Shown here piece after piece: positions 34,282-45,851 of a stretch of DNA of 64,000 nucleotides. The translations under genes were made by a program, and so were the position numbers. The first letter of the stretch is position 1. The number at the start of each line of letters is the position of its first letter. Origin of the DNA: Thermothielavioides terrestris NRRL 8126. Its lineage: Eukaryota; Ascomycota; Sordariomycetes; Sordariales; Chaetomiaceae. The DNA lies in the NCBI RefSeq assembly GCF_000226115.1, contig NC_016457.1, forward strand, positions 9,610,001 to 9,674,000, read 5' to 3'. The notes under the pieces are model-generated. The model did not search any database and had not been told where the DNA came from. It saw only the letters and a program-made list of their open reading frames with translations.

Positions 34282-35797
34282 ATGGCTGCGGCGCGAGCGT
34301 TCCCAACCATCAAGGCCGTCAGGTCCTATGTGATCGGAGGCGTCGGGTCAGGTGCGTGTGTGACAGGCTCACAGGCTCACCTCACGTACGGGCGCTTGCT
34401 TACGCACAGCTTCAAGGCGGTGATTACCACAATGTGGAAGGGGGTCATTGGTAAGTGCCGCTGCTGTTGCTGCTGCTACTGCTGGTCGTCGCTAACCGCG
34501 CAGGCTGATCGACTCGCCCATTTCCACGCCGTGCTCCCGATGGGAGAAGTACAGGGCATCTCGGACGAGCTGGGGCATCAACGTGCTGGGCTCGTTCTTT
34601 GTCGAGATTGAGGCGACCGATGGCACCGTCGGCTTCGCTACCGGCTTTGGCGGTCAGTCATGCAACCGCCGACAGGCGCCAATGCCCTACTCGATCGATC
34701 CCTGCTGACTCGGGCCAGGCCCGCCGGCGTGCTGGCTCGTCCATCAGCACTTCGAGCGCTTCCTGATCGGCGCCGACCCGCGGAACACGAACCACCTCTT
34801 CGAGCAGATGTACCGCGCATCCATGTTCTACGGGCGAAAGGGCCTCCCCGTCGCCGTCATCTCCGTCATCGACCTCGCGCTCTGGGATCTGGTCGGCAAG
34901 ATCCGCGGCGAGCCCGTGTACAAGCTCATCGGCGGCAACACCAAGGACCGCATCGACTTCTACTGCACCGGGCCCGAGCCCGCCGCTGCCAAGGCCATGG
35001 GCTTCTGGGGCGCCAAGGTGCCGCTGCCGTACTGCCCCGAGGAGGGCCACGCGGGCCTCAAGAAGAACGTCGAGTTCCTGCGCAAGCACCGCGAGTCGGT
35101 CGGGCCCGACTTCCCGCTCATGGTGGACTGCTACATGTCGCTGAACGTGCCGTACACGATCGAGATCGCCAAGGCGTGCGAGGACCTCAACGTCAACTGG
35201 TGGGAGGAGTGCCTCACGCCCGACGACACGGACGGCTTCCAGCAGATCAAGCGGGCGCACCCGACCCTCAAGTTCACCACGGGCGAGCACGAGTACTCGC
35301 GGTACGGCTTCCGCAAGCTGATCGAGGGCCGCAACCTCGACATCATCCAGCCGGACGTCATGTGGCTCGGCGGCCTGACCGAGCTGCTCAAGGTGGCGGC
35401 CATGGCGGCCGCCTACGACATCCCCGTGGTGCCGCACGCCAGCGGCCCCTACAGCTACCACTTCGTCATCAGCCAGCCCAACACGCCGTTCCAGGAGTAC
35501 CTGGCCAACTCGCCCGACGGCAAGAGCGTGCTGCCCGTCTTCGGCGACCTCTTCCTCGACGAGCCGATCCCGACGAAGGGCTTCCTGACCACCGCGGACC
35601 TGGACAAGCCGGGCTTCGGCCTGACGCTGAACCCCGCGGCGAGGGCCAAACTGATTCCTGGCGCCGCGTTGTTGACGCTGCCGACGAACTCGCTCAGCCC
35701 GCCGAACGGCAAGCCCGAGGAGCCGGCGCCGGCGGAGAACGGGACGAGCGAGGGTGTGACGGAGGGGGTAAAGGATGTCAGTCTCTCCAGCGCATGA
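34282..35797 (+). CDS. lraC: L-rhamnonate dehydratase (enolase superfamily)
   Basis: Four exons, 34282-34351, 34417-34450, 34504-34652 and 34719-35797, give 443 residues. It belongs to the mandelate racemase subgroup and dehydrates L-rhamnonate to 2-keto-3-deoxy-L-rhamnonate, the third step of the oxidative rhamnose pathway. Diagnostic blocks are the N-terminal GGDYHNVEGGHWLIDSPIST, FWGAKVPLPYCPEEG, metal-binding Asp221 in MVDCYMS, Glu247 in WWEECL, a Glu in TTGEHEYSR, and catalytic His324 in VVPHASGPY. The second exon is only 34 nt and has an AAG acceptor. A Pro/Glu-rich tail of ~35 residues extends past the catalytic fold. Next to L-rhamnose-1-dehydrogenase and a divergent regulator. Confidence 0.92.
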
Positions 35798-36610
35798 TCT
35801 GCAACAGGAGTATAGAGCACATTAGAGTGTCAGGGTTAGTTTTGTCACTTTGTCCGTTAATCCCAGCATGTCAACCCCAGCGTGTCAATCTCAGTGTCGG
35901 TCTCCCAGCATTCTCAGCGCTCCCCCGGCTGCCCCTGACGTCATCACCCATTCAGCCCGCTTTCCTGGTTCTTGTCAAGCGCGTTCCGATTTCTTTTCAT
36001 TTTCACACGTCACAACACCACTGGATACTCCACATGTCGTTTTCAGCTCTGAATTTTGTTGCTGTGTTCTCTGTCACATCTCGCAGTGTGTTCCGAGCCG
36101 CGGTTTGCTGCCGGGCTGGCCTGGCGGGGCGGGCCTCGCTGTAATTTAACCCCGAGGTGCGGGGCAAAATGCTCCGCCGCAAAGAGCCGTTCAGCCGGGG
36201 CGGCGTGGGGAAGATTTAGGTTGGCACCACATCGACGGCTTGGGTGGATTCAGAAAGAAACCACTGACTCGATGGGGCATACGCTTTGATACCAGTGCGG
36301 TTTGTAAGTTGAGTGAATATACGCTTCAGCCTAGCAGCGCAGCAGCCGGGAAATTTGCCAGAAAAACTCCCACGTCAAGCAAGATCGCGGGCCGCTCCAG
36401 CCCACCCCTGCCCCTATTTGCTCCACGGTCTAGCCCCTCACTCGGTGACAAGCCTGGGTCAACACCAAAAAAAGGGGGAGTGACTGCCGCAACAACCATC
36501 CCACATCCCCATCCGCACCCGCAGATCACCCCGAACAAGCGCAGCTTTTTGGTACCACAACCGCAACCTCACACACCACCCCAAGCAGGTCAGACCTTGT
36601 GCCTCCAACC
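35798..36610. other. Intergenic region (3' flank of lraC, promoter of lraA)
   Basis: 813 bp, with short ORFs only. An A-rich stretch CACCAAAAAAAGGGGG is near 36463, and a CACACACC-rich leader directly precedes the lraA start codon. Confidence 0.45.
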
Positions 36611-37429
36611 ATGCCACCAACAAACCTCCTCCTCGGCAAAACGGCCATCATCACCGGCGGCACCACCGGCATCGGCCGCGCCATCGCGCTGGCCTTCCTC
36701 CGCCAGGGCTGCGACGTGGCAGTGAACCACCTAGACCTGGAAAAAGACCGGCCACACCTGGCCTCCCTCCTCAGCGAAGCGGCGGCCCTCCGCGAGTCCA
36801 ACCCGACCGGCACGGGCCGGCTGGCCCACCTGCCAGGCGACGTGCGCGACCCGGCCACGGGCCCTGCGCTGGTGTCCTTCGCGCTGTCCACCTTCGGCGC
36901 GTCGCGGCTCGACATCTGCGTCAGCAACGCGGGCATCTGCACGTTCGCCGCCTTCCTCGACACGCCGGCCGACCTGTTCGCCAACACGGTCCGCACCAAC
37001 CTCGACGGCGCCTTCTACGTCGTCCAGGCCGCCGCCCGCCAGATGGCCCGCGGCCAGGACCCGCCCGGCGGCTCCATCATCGGTATTTCGTCCATCTCCG
37101 CCCTCGTCGGCGGCGGCGAGCAGGCCCACTACACCCCCACCAAGGCCGGGGTCACCAGCCTCATGCAGAGCGCCGCCGTCGCGCTGGGGAGGTATAATAT
37201 CCGCTGCAATGCGCTGCTGCCGGGGACGATCAAGACGCAGTTGAATGAGCAGGACCTGGCGGATGAGCGCAAGAGGGCATACATGGAGGGGAGGATACCG
37301 CTGGGCAGGACCGGCGTGCCGGAGGATCTAGGCGGCCCGGCGGTGTTTTTGGCGTGTGATGAGCTGAGCGGGTATGTGACGGGGGCGCAGCTGCTGGTGG
37401 ATGGCGGGTTGTTTGTGAATCTGCAGTGA
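36611..37429 (+). CDS. lraA: L-rhamnose-1-dehydrogenase (short-chain dehydrogenase)
   Basis: Single exon, 272 residues. It oxidises L-rhamnose to L-rhamnono-lactone with NAD(P)+, the first step of the oxidative pathway. The Rossmann motif TGGTTGIG is at residues 15-22 and SNAG at 105-108. The catalytic Ser lies in SIIGISSISALVGG and the Tyr174/Lys178 pair in HYTPTKAG. The C-terminus QLLVDGGLFVNLQ and the phrase YMEGRIPLGR are typical of fungal rhamnose dehydrogenases. I chose the ATG at 36611, which has a CAACC context; no in-frame ATG lies just upstream. The partner dehydratase is immediately 5'; the lactonase and aldolase of the pathway are not in this window. Confidence 0.9.
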   Translation: MPPTNLLLGKTAIITGGTTGIGRAIALAFLRQGCDVAVNHLDLEKDRPHLASLLSEAAALRESNPTGTGRLAHLPGDVRDPATGPALVSFALSTFGASRLDICVSNAGICTFAAFLDTPADLFANTVRTNLDGAFYVVQAAARQMARGQDPPGGSIIGISSISALVGGGEQAHYTPTKAGVTSLMQSAAVALGRYNIRCNALLPGTIKTQLNEQDLADERKRAYMEGRIPLGRTGVPEDLGGPAVFLACDELSGYVTGAQLLVDGGLFVNLQ

Positions 37430-37570
37430 GTGGGAGTGGAGAGAGCACAGAGTGCGACCAGGGCGTAAGGATTTCTTTTCGAAGTGAATTCGGTCACCCC
37501 GATGTCTCTCACGTAGATGCCTAGCCTGGCTAGGACTGCGTACCTCACAATATTTCGCTTGCTGTAACAA

Positions 37571-37597
37571 AGTTTTTTTTTTTTTTTTTTTTTTTTT
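37571..37597. repeat. Poly-T tract
   Basis: A run of about 27 T between the convergent lraA and GST genes. On the minus strand it is a poly-A run. It may be a slippage-prone microsatellite or the tail of an old retroposed transcript. Confidence 0.8.
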
Positions 37598-37707
37598 GCT
37601 CTGTTTAACCGCTGTGCTCAGGGCGCTTGGTCTTCCGTTAATGTGAAAACCAAGCATTCGCTCGCTGTCATCCGTGACTGTCACCTATTTTACTGCCCAC
37701 CCACCGC

Positions 37708-38705
37708 TCACTTCCCCAACGCAGTGGTATCCTCACCCCTGGCAATCTTCTCCTCGTACTCGGTGAACGTCTCGATGCCCTTGGGCACGCCGTTCCACTG
37801 CAGGCCCTGCTCGTCCATGAGGCGGGCGCGGTGCTCCATGGAGCGCTTCCACGAGGGCAGCTCGACCATGCGCTCGTGCCAGGCGCGGACGTGCGGCAGG
37901 CCGGCCCAGACCTCGTCCCAGCTCTGCACCAGCACCTCGGCGAGCCGGAAGTTCCACGGCAGGAACGCCAGGTCGACAAACGTCATCTTGTCGCCCACCA
38001 GCCACACCGCGCTGCCTTCGGCTTTGCCCTCCGCCTTGGCCTTCTTGGCCAGCACGCCGTCCAGCACGCCCAGCACGCGCCGGATCTCGGCCGTGTACCG
38101 CGCGATCGCCGACGGGATCTTCTCCGCGTGCAGGTGCTGGAACCAGCCGGCCTGCCCGAAGTAGGGGCCCTGCCCGCTCATCTGGAAGTGCAGCCACTGG
38201 TTGCAGAGGTGGCGCTCGGCGAGGCCCGTGTAGGACAGCCGGTGCGCCGCGCCGTCGTACACCTCGATCAGGTACTGCAGGATCGCGCCCGACTCCCACA
38301 GCGTGATGCCCGTGTTGGGGTCCTCGATGGCCGGCACGCGCCCGTTCGGGTTGATGTCGATGAAGGGCGGCTTCTTGACGTCGTCGAAGCGGAAGGAGTG
38401 GATCCTGTAGTTGAGCGAGAGCTCTTCCAGGACCACGATCACCTGCGAGTTTACCGTTGTGGTTAGTGTGACGGGGAGCGTGGCTTGTTTTCAGTCTGGT
38501 CGGCTGGCGCAGGCTCGATGTCGAGCGTGCCCGGTTGCAGCGTTGGATTTTCTTATGTTACCAACCTTCCAGGAGTTTGGTCCCGGAGCTGCTCTGCGGT
38601 CAGCAAAATGGTCTGGGCATCTGAAGCAGGTTCTGTTCTTAAACATGGAGAACTTACGGGTGATCCACACGACGATGGGCTTGGGCGGGTTCGGTGTGCT
38701 TGCCA
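37708..38705 (-). CDS. Glutathione S-transferase, Ure2p/GTT2-like
   Basis: Minus-strand exons 38705-38657, 38588-38566 and 38442-37708 give 268 residues. The 23-nt middle exon supplies the conserved PPGPNSWK before VIVVLEELSL, completing the thioredoxin-fold start. Typical GST features follow: NPNGRVPAIED, LWESGAILQYL, and a C-terminal helical domain with the N-capping block FVDLAFLPW. It conjugates glutathione or acts as a glutathione-dependent reductase; substrate is unknown. The second intron uses a weak donor, GTTGGT. The acceptor of the first intron is chosen as CAG|CT because it keeps the frame; an AG two nucleotides off would break it. No evident link to rhamnose metabolism. Confidence 0.87.
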
Positions 38706-40304
38706 TATTGGATGCTTTGACGGGTTGGAGACTGTCTGATTCAACGAGACTTGGGAAGCAGAACCTCCACCGGGAGTGAGGAGAGAGAATGGGGCGATAC
38801 ATATACTTCTTATGCGCACTGCGCGCAGTCGCTAGCTAGGCCGTCACTCTATGCAATCGACACGCCGCATTGCCAATAGTATACTCCGTAATGAGGCAAC
38901 GAAACCACCGCCCGTTCCTCCATCGCAGGCTGCGCCATCCTACGGGATGGACAGCACAATCCACGACGGATGCTGATAGGCTCGACTGATATCCCATCCC
39001 TGTTGGCATGAGGGGTAGGTAGGATGGAATGATCTTCAACCTGTCAAACGGGAGCTTGGAATCCTGTTCATGGCCCCCAGCGAGCCGAAATATGCATTAG
39101 ACGCCGGCATGGCTGCCCGACACCCTCGTGGTGATGTGTCATGATTGCGGGGCTATAACGATGGTTGTGTATGAATACATCCGGAAGGAAGCCCTCCCAG
39201 AGAATTTGATTCCGCTGCCGTTCCCTTAGAGATATAACCGCGAGTGATTAGAAATGCAAACCCCCAGGGGCGGCCCCTGTGACTCGAACCAACATTTTGT
39301 AGCGAGCGGAACTACGCGACCTAGCCAATGGGACGCCACAGGAAGCGCTACAAATCAACAAATCCACGATGTTACTAGTATTGTTGGCAGGTCATCCATG
39401 TCTTGCGCAGTTGGGGGCCGCGGAACCTTGCGGGTGTGAGGCCTTGGGTGGGATCTTGGAGTGCATGTCACGAGCAAGAGAGGAGAAGCTGGCTTCTCGG
39501 GAGAGTCACGAGGTGTCTACCACTTTTAACTATTTGCTTTTATTGCAGTCTCCGCGCCACGAGCGGCCACCACCAGAACAGCGAATTCCGTCCGCCGGGC
39601 TGCTCAGCCATGACATCAGCTCCAAAAGGACTGAGCACTCCGGATCACTCGGAACGCGCTTCACGAGCTCGGAAGTCCCCAGGGATTCTCCCCGCTCAAC
39701 GCTGCGTCTCACTTCCTGGATACTTCCTCTTCCAAAGCTCCTTGCTCTGCTGATCAACCGCCCGCACGGCGACGGCCATGTCCTTCGCAGCCACATCTAG
39801 GACCCTCTCATTTACCCCCTGAAAATACCGGTCATTCGCCTCCCGCCGCTTCCTCGCCGAGTTAACAAAACTACACGACTACGGAATGATTGTTAGTGCG
39901 TGGTGTGGCATCAAGAGCGCCGCACCTGTCACACAAACATCTCCCCTGCGGCCGTCCACGCCGCCAGCCGAACTTCGGGACCAGGACCTTTCCGACTGGC
40001 TCGGACCCAACCTCGTGGCTTGAGGCGTCAGGTACATGACATATTTCGTCGGGAACCCGCGTTGTCACTGCGTCAGCACAGTTACACCACATCTCAACGC
40101 GCTGTGGATGGCGGGGATCACAGCGTAGTGCACGGTGGCGATCACTTAATGACTGGGAATTGATCTGACGTCTGTTGTCGGGCCGCGGCGGAGCCGCTTT
40201 GAGTATGTATACCCGTGTATTTTGCTTGCCAGTCTCGGTTGCTGGGCTTGCTTTTGCCCGCTCAGTCTCACCGCGGAGCTCTCACCCGTGGGTGGTTCAT
40301 CTTT
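38706..40304. other. Host intergenic region
   Basis: 1.6 kb with only small overlapping ORFs. It contains a tRNA-like but poorly folding segment near 39270-39345 (see rejected items). The right edge is the GATGA target site of Copia copy 2. Confidence 0.4.
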
Positions 40305-40309
40305 GATGA

Positions 40310-40510
40310 TGTCACGTCAGGGGTAAGGGGCTCAGAGCTTGGCACAGCGCACTGGCCATGGCTTCCCCACTCCTGGATGTATATATACCACGCTCTGTTC
40401 AGTCTTTAGCTCTCCTTTGTACTAGAACAACGCACTCTCTCTTTATATTCCGATGCTCTACTACGATCCTACCGTTGTATCCACACCTCGTAGCTCGCTA
40501 TAGCGTGTCA
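40310..40510 (+). repeat. Copia A copy 2, 5' LTR
   Basis: 201 bp, TGTCACGTCAGG ... AGCGTGTCA, TATA element at about 40380. The internal sequence begins GTTATAAGCCTGGGCG; I could not assign the primer tRNA. Confidence 0.95.
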
Positions 40511-40607
40511 GTTATAAGCCTGGGCGCTCTATAATTGTATATAGCTAGTAACCTATAGTAAGCTCTCTCTCTCTCTCTCCTTTTCTTACGCTCTATACCT
40601 CAATATA

Positions 40608-43600
40608 ACGACTATCGAGAGTAGCTCAACCATTACGCTCCAGTCCTACGTGGATTGGACCGAGTAGTTTATAGAGCTCAAGCTTATAGCTACGAGCAAT
40701 AGTATCTAGGACGAATACGATCCAAATACTTCCAACGAGCCTTAAGATAAGCGACCGAAAGTTCCCTCGGAGGATAAGGCAGTCGAAGAGCTTTGTAAGA
40801 AGTATACCAAGGAATTGGGTATCCTTATAGGCCAAGCCCTAGCTCCTATCGAACAAGAGGTTGCTACTAAGCTCGAAGCTATATATAAGGAATACCTTAT
40901 GCTTATAGCCATCTAGGAGAGTAGGATAAAGTTACATTCGTTTATCCTCTAGTGGATTATACGCTCTATTTATCGACCTCTGCTTAACGCTATATATATC
41001 GTCATTTCGAACGTTAGACTTAGTAGTCCCTAAGCTCTTATTCGCAAGCTCCGCAAATAGCTTACGCCCTCCGACGCTCTCGTTGAAGATTTAGCTACTC
41101 GACAATATATAACGGTACTATAAGAGGCGTATAGAGCAGGTATTAACCTACGTAAATGGTACTACTCTTAGAACAAGGTGTACCTATATACAAAGAGCTT
41201 CGACATCCCCAAAGTAGTTGGACCTAAAGTATCTAAATACTTTATCGAGGCGGTCGATCACTAGATCGCCCTAGACTAGGCTCGTCACTAGCTCTTTGAG
41301 ATCGAGGTACTTAAGGCCTAGGGGCACCCAATTCCTATTCTCGAAGAGCTAAGCGCTCGCCTCGGCATTTAGATCGACAACACTGCTACCAAAGGGCTTA
41401 GCTATAGCGTATTTACCTCTTTAGGAGTAGCTCAAGGCAATAGTTCTATAGATAGTATAGGCTCTCGTAGCTCAAGGCTCTACTTATACCCCTATAAGGC
41501 TAATAGCAAGTATAGGTGGAAGCTAGTAGAGTGCTAGTTTCTCTAGACGGTAATTACCAAGATAGAGAAGGGCCGCTATAAGCTCTTAAAAATATAGATT
41601 GCCGAGATTAGAGAGCGCCTCAACGAACTAAAGTAGAATTCCCTTTGAAAGAGCCTCTAAAAGCGGTATAGCTCTAGCTCTATAGAGTAGGGGAACTCTA
41701 GGTCAGCTTCTCCTAACAAGGTCGTCTATACTATCATCGACCTAAGCCTCCTAGGCGAGGGAGCTTACTACCTACTCGTATTCTCGACTACTATTATCTA
41801 CTAGCTCTCTCAAAGCACTCTCCTCGACAATTATACTGCTCTATATATCGTCAACGACAAGAAGCTCCTAGTTCCTAGCACCTTCGTGCTATTAGGAGAC
41901 GATGACTATATAGAAGTAGGCACTACCACTTTTCCTATTTTAGGAAAAGGAGAGCGCATTATAAAAGGAGTATTGGATAGAGAGTAGGGGAAAGGAACTA
42001 TAGACCTCCACTTAAAGAACGTCGCTATAGTAGAGGGCTTTTACACTAACATTGTATCGGAGACCACTCTATACGTAGCTAGCATCTAGTATTCGGGTCT
42101 AGACTACTCTCTATAGCGTAGAACGCTTAAAAAGAGTATAAAGGTTAAGCAGTTGGTTCGTAAGTTCAATGTAGTTTTCCTCGAATCGAAGAACCTTTCC
42201 TCTTACTTTTATACTCTCCAACCTTTATAGAGCTTTATAGGCCTAGTGATAGTAAATACGGTTGTTTATAAAGATAATGCGAGGTCGCGTATATTATATG
42301 TACCTTAAAAGAGAGAAGATACCGAGGAGCTCTAGTATAAAAGATCTAGACATCTAGGTCAGAGAGCTCTTTGGGCATTGGCGTAGAGCGCAAAGAATGT
42401 TAAGATCCAAGGAACGCCAACGATCAAATACAAGGTATACGCTCTATCGTATACTAGGGAGTACAACACACTTTATAAGACAGAGTATCGCGCCTTATAG
42501 CCGTTCTAGTACATCTCCTAGGACCTCTTCTCATTCTCTCCTAGGTTTAATGGATCCCAATACCTCCTCGCGATCAAGGACAAATTCAATAGACAGATCT
42601 AGGCTTTCATACTCTCTAACAAAGGTCAAACCAAGCTCTTCAACACTATTAGAGCTTTCGAACGCTAGGTCAAACGGCAGTAGGGACTCAACATCTACAA
42701 GATCCGCTAGAACAACGATATAGGAGTTATCGCACTAGAAGATCGCTAACCAACAACTTACCAGCTCTAGGTATACGACGAAGGAATCGACTTAGAGCTT
42801 ACGCCAACATATATACTATAGCCAAATAGAGCGTCAAAGCGTATAGGACAAGTCTTATAGCTAAAGAGTATAAAGATGCTCACTGACGTAAACCTATCTA
42901 CAAAGCTCTAGCCAAAGGGTATAAAGGCAATAGCCTTCTTATATACTATCTCGCCCAACTATACTTATAGTCTTTGAAGCTCTAACGAGGTACTCTACTC
43001 CTAGTTCAAGAACTACTTTCGCTAATAGGAACCGACCTTCTACCAAGTGCTAACAGCGGATCTATACCCCGACTGGTCTAGGATCTTCGTATACGACTAT
43101 AAAGTATACCCCTTAGATAAGGAGTATAAGGCTAGGCATCGGAAGAGAGAATTCAAAGTATAGCTATATAGGCGAATCAGGTACCTAGTTGGATATAAAG
43201 TATCCAACATTTACTATATCTAGGTGCCTAAGCTCGACAAAGTCATTGTAACGAGGAATATAACGTTCAACGAAAGGACCTTTTACTGTCTAGGTAAGGA
43301 AGAGCTTCTAGCTTACAAAGTTGCTATTGTCAAAGATATAGTAGAGCACCTAGACGAGAGGGTTGAAGAGACCTAGGACGCTAGGTCGATTCTTTGAACG
43401 CTCTACGAACTTAAGTATAGAGGACCAACGCTAGAGTCTATCACTATTACGGTTCCTAAGTACAAGAGTATACCACTAGGTCAAGACTTGGGGGTAGGGG
43501 AAGCGTAGGTGTAGGGTAGACTCTTAACCCCTAAGATGTCACTGGAACTATAGGCTCAGCTATAGAAAGAGCTTGCAAATAGAAGTGATAATAGAAATAG

Positions 43601-45851
43601 GGGTCCGGTCGATGATTCTAGTGCTCTTCTAGAGACCAATGGAGCATCTAGGGACCTTGGGCCAGTAGTAGCTATCCTATAAGGCGCTACCCCCAAGAGC
43701 GAACGTAAGGCTTCTCCGCCTACAAAGTACCTAGCTCTATAAAGCGAATATAAGGCTTCTCCGCCTATAGAGTACCCAGCTCTACAAAGCGACTACAAGG
43801 CATCTCTACCTATAGAGCCTCTAGCTCTACAAAGTGAGGAAGAGGATATATTCTACGATACGATAGAATATACGGTGGAGTAGGAAGCTTAGCCTACAGG
43901 GTATAAAGCTCTATAAATGTAACCTTCGACCGATAAACCAGCACTAAGCGCACTAAAACTACAACGTAAACCTAAGGAGCCCCTTATACCTATAAGAAGG
44001 AGTATATAAATTCGGAAGCCTTCTACGAAAATACATAAGAATATAGCTCTAAATGTAGCTTTGGAGTATATACACATTTTTTTTATCGGGTCGTCGGAAA
44101 TGTAGGAGAACCTAGGGTTGAGGTTCCGGACTAATCACCTAGATCCTACTCCCTAGGAAGCCTACGATAGTAACGAGATGCTCTTCCCTACGTCTTAGAA
44201 GGATATTAAGACGCTCTTCCCAAAGTCGTTTCAAACCCTATATATAGTATTTGCTACTACCGTTAGCAAGATGCCAACGATATATTACAACACTGAGCTC
44301 CCCCCTCTCCCAAAGAGCTAGAGAGACTTAGAGAACTACGAGTATAGGAAGGAGTTTAAGGCAACTATATATAAGGAGATCCGTAATCTAACGAGCAAAG
44401 GAATATAGCGAGAGATTAAGTAAGAGTATACGAAAATATAGCCTCTACCCTTGAAATAGGTATTCGACTATAAGCTCGACAAGGATAGTAACCTTAAGAA
44501 GTATAAGGCGCATATCTATATACAAGGCGATCTATAAGACACTACCAATATTGTAAATATATATATAGCTACCCTCGCTATACGCTCTTTTTGTACTGTT
44601 ATAGCGCTCGTAGTGTACTTCGACCTTAAAGTAAAGTAGTTCGATGTCAAGTAGGCGTTCTTAAACGTAAGGAGGCTAGACGTAGAGCAGGTGACTTATA
44701 AGCTTCTAGATGGATTTAAGAAACCAGGGATCTGTATAGAGCTCCTGAAGGCTCTCTATAGGTTGAAGGACTCGCTACTCCTATAGTACAATAAGTTCTG
44801 TAGTACTCTCAAAGAGCTTGGCTTACAACCCTCTATAGAAGAACCTTGCCTATTCCTCGACTCTAAGAAGAAGATAATCCTCATCTTCTATATCGACGAC
44901 TTCTTAGTAGTTTACTATCGAGATAACGCTATAGCTATAGAGCGTATTATAAAGGGCATTAAAGCAAAGTACAAGGTATATAAGTAGAGCGATGTCGAGC
45001 ACTTCCTTAGGATTAGAGTCATCTATAATCGTAGAGTATATAAGATCTAGCTTATATACAACTAGTATATCGAGAAGATCGTAAAGAAGTATAGTCTCTC
45101 CAATATTATAAGCGCTTCAGCCATTCCTCTTCTTGTAAAGGAGCTTCGTAAGTTCGAAGGAGAGGCGTCCTCTAAGTAGGTTAAACTGTACTAAGAGCTT
45201 ATAGGTTCGATCCTCTACTCTGTAGTTATAATCTAACTGGACGTCGCGTTTATAGCTATAAAGTTCTCCTAGTTCCTAATAAATCTAGGACTAGAGTACA
45301 TCAAAGTAGCGAAACAAGTCATTTAGTATCTATATACTATACACTTCCTTAGTATACAGTATAGGGGTAAGGGCATTCACTAGGTACTCTAGATTACGTC
45401 CGACGTATCGTATAGCGATGATCTGGATATACAACGCTCTTCGTAAAGCTATATTATAATACTCTTTAGAGGGTTGATCTCCTAGAAGGCTATATAGCAA
45501 GATACCGTTACTATATCTTCTACCGAGGCGGAGTTGAAAGCTCTATCGCTTACCGTAGCTAAGACAATCGCCCTAAAGCGCTTATTTAAGGACCTTGCGT
45601 TCAAGATTAGAGAGCTTTAGAGGATCTTCTATAATAATCAGTAAACGATTCAGCTTATAGTAGGAGAGTATATAAAGATCAATACTCGTCTACGCTATAT
45701 AGATATTCACAATATATAGCTTCGCTAAGAGTATTAGAACAAACAGTTCAACGTACTCTACCTCCCTACTACGTAGATGCCTATAGACGGTTTGACGAAA
45801 CAGCTTTCGAAGCAGAAGTTTAAGCACTTCTACGCTCTATTGAACCTTTAA
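40608..45851 (+). pseudogene. Copia A copy 2 gag-pol, broken by RIP
   Basis: A 1,748-codon span in one frame from the former start codon (ACG here, ATG in copy 1) to TAA. Nearly all interior stops are TAG. Gag occupies the first ~350 codons. Integrase lies around 42.3-43.2 kb. RT carries KQFDVKQAFLN and the intact catalytic box YIDDFLVVY near 44900. RNase H begins with STEAELKALS near 45530 and the end reads PIDGLTKQLSKQK. The preserved frame shows that decay was by point mutation without indels. Confidence 0.92.
43698..43832 (+). repeat. Three tandem 45-bp (15-codon) repeats in the Copia integrase-RT linker
   Basis: Units at 43698, 43743 and 43788 encode Ser-Glu/Asp-x-Lys-Ala-Ser-x-Pro-Pro-type repeats. 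Copy 1 of the element has two units at 24993-25082. The 45-bp difference explains the length difference between the copies. Confidence 0.85.

Noticed and set aside
30063..38705. Possible secondary-metabolite cluster around the Zn2Cys6 factor
   Set aside because: The dehydratase and dehydrogenase are clear L-rhamnose catabolic enzymes, and no backbone synthase is present.
39270..39345. tRNA-like segment on the minus strand, with GGTTCGAGTC (B-box-like) and TGGCTAGGTCG (A-box-like)
   Set aside because: The T-stem does not pair and the acceptor stem needs a mismatch; I could not place an anticodon arm. It may be a tRNA relic, but I cannot support a gene.
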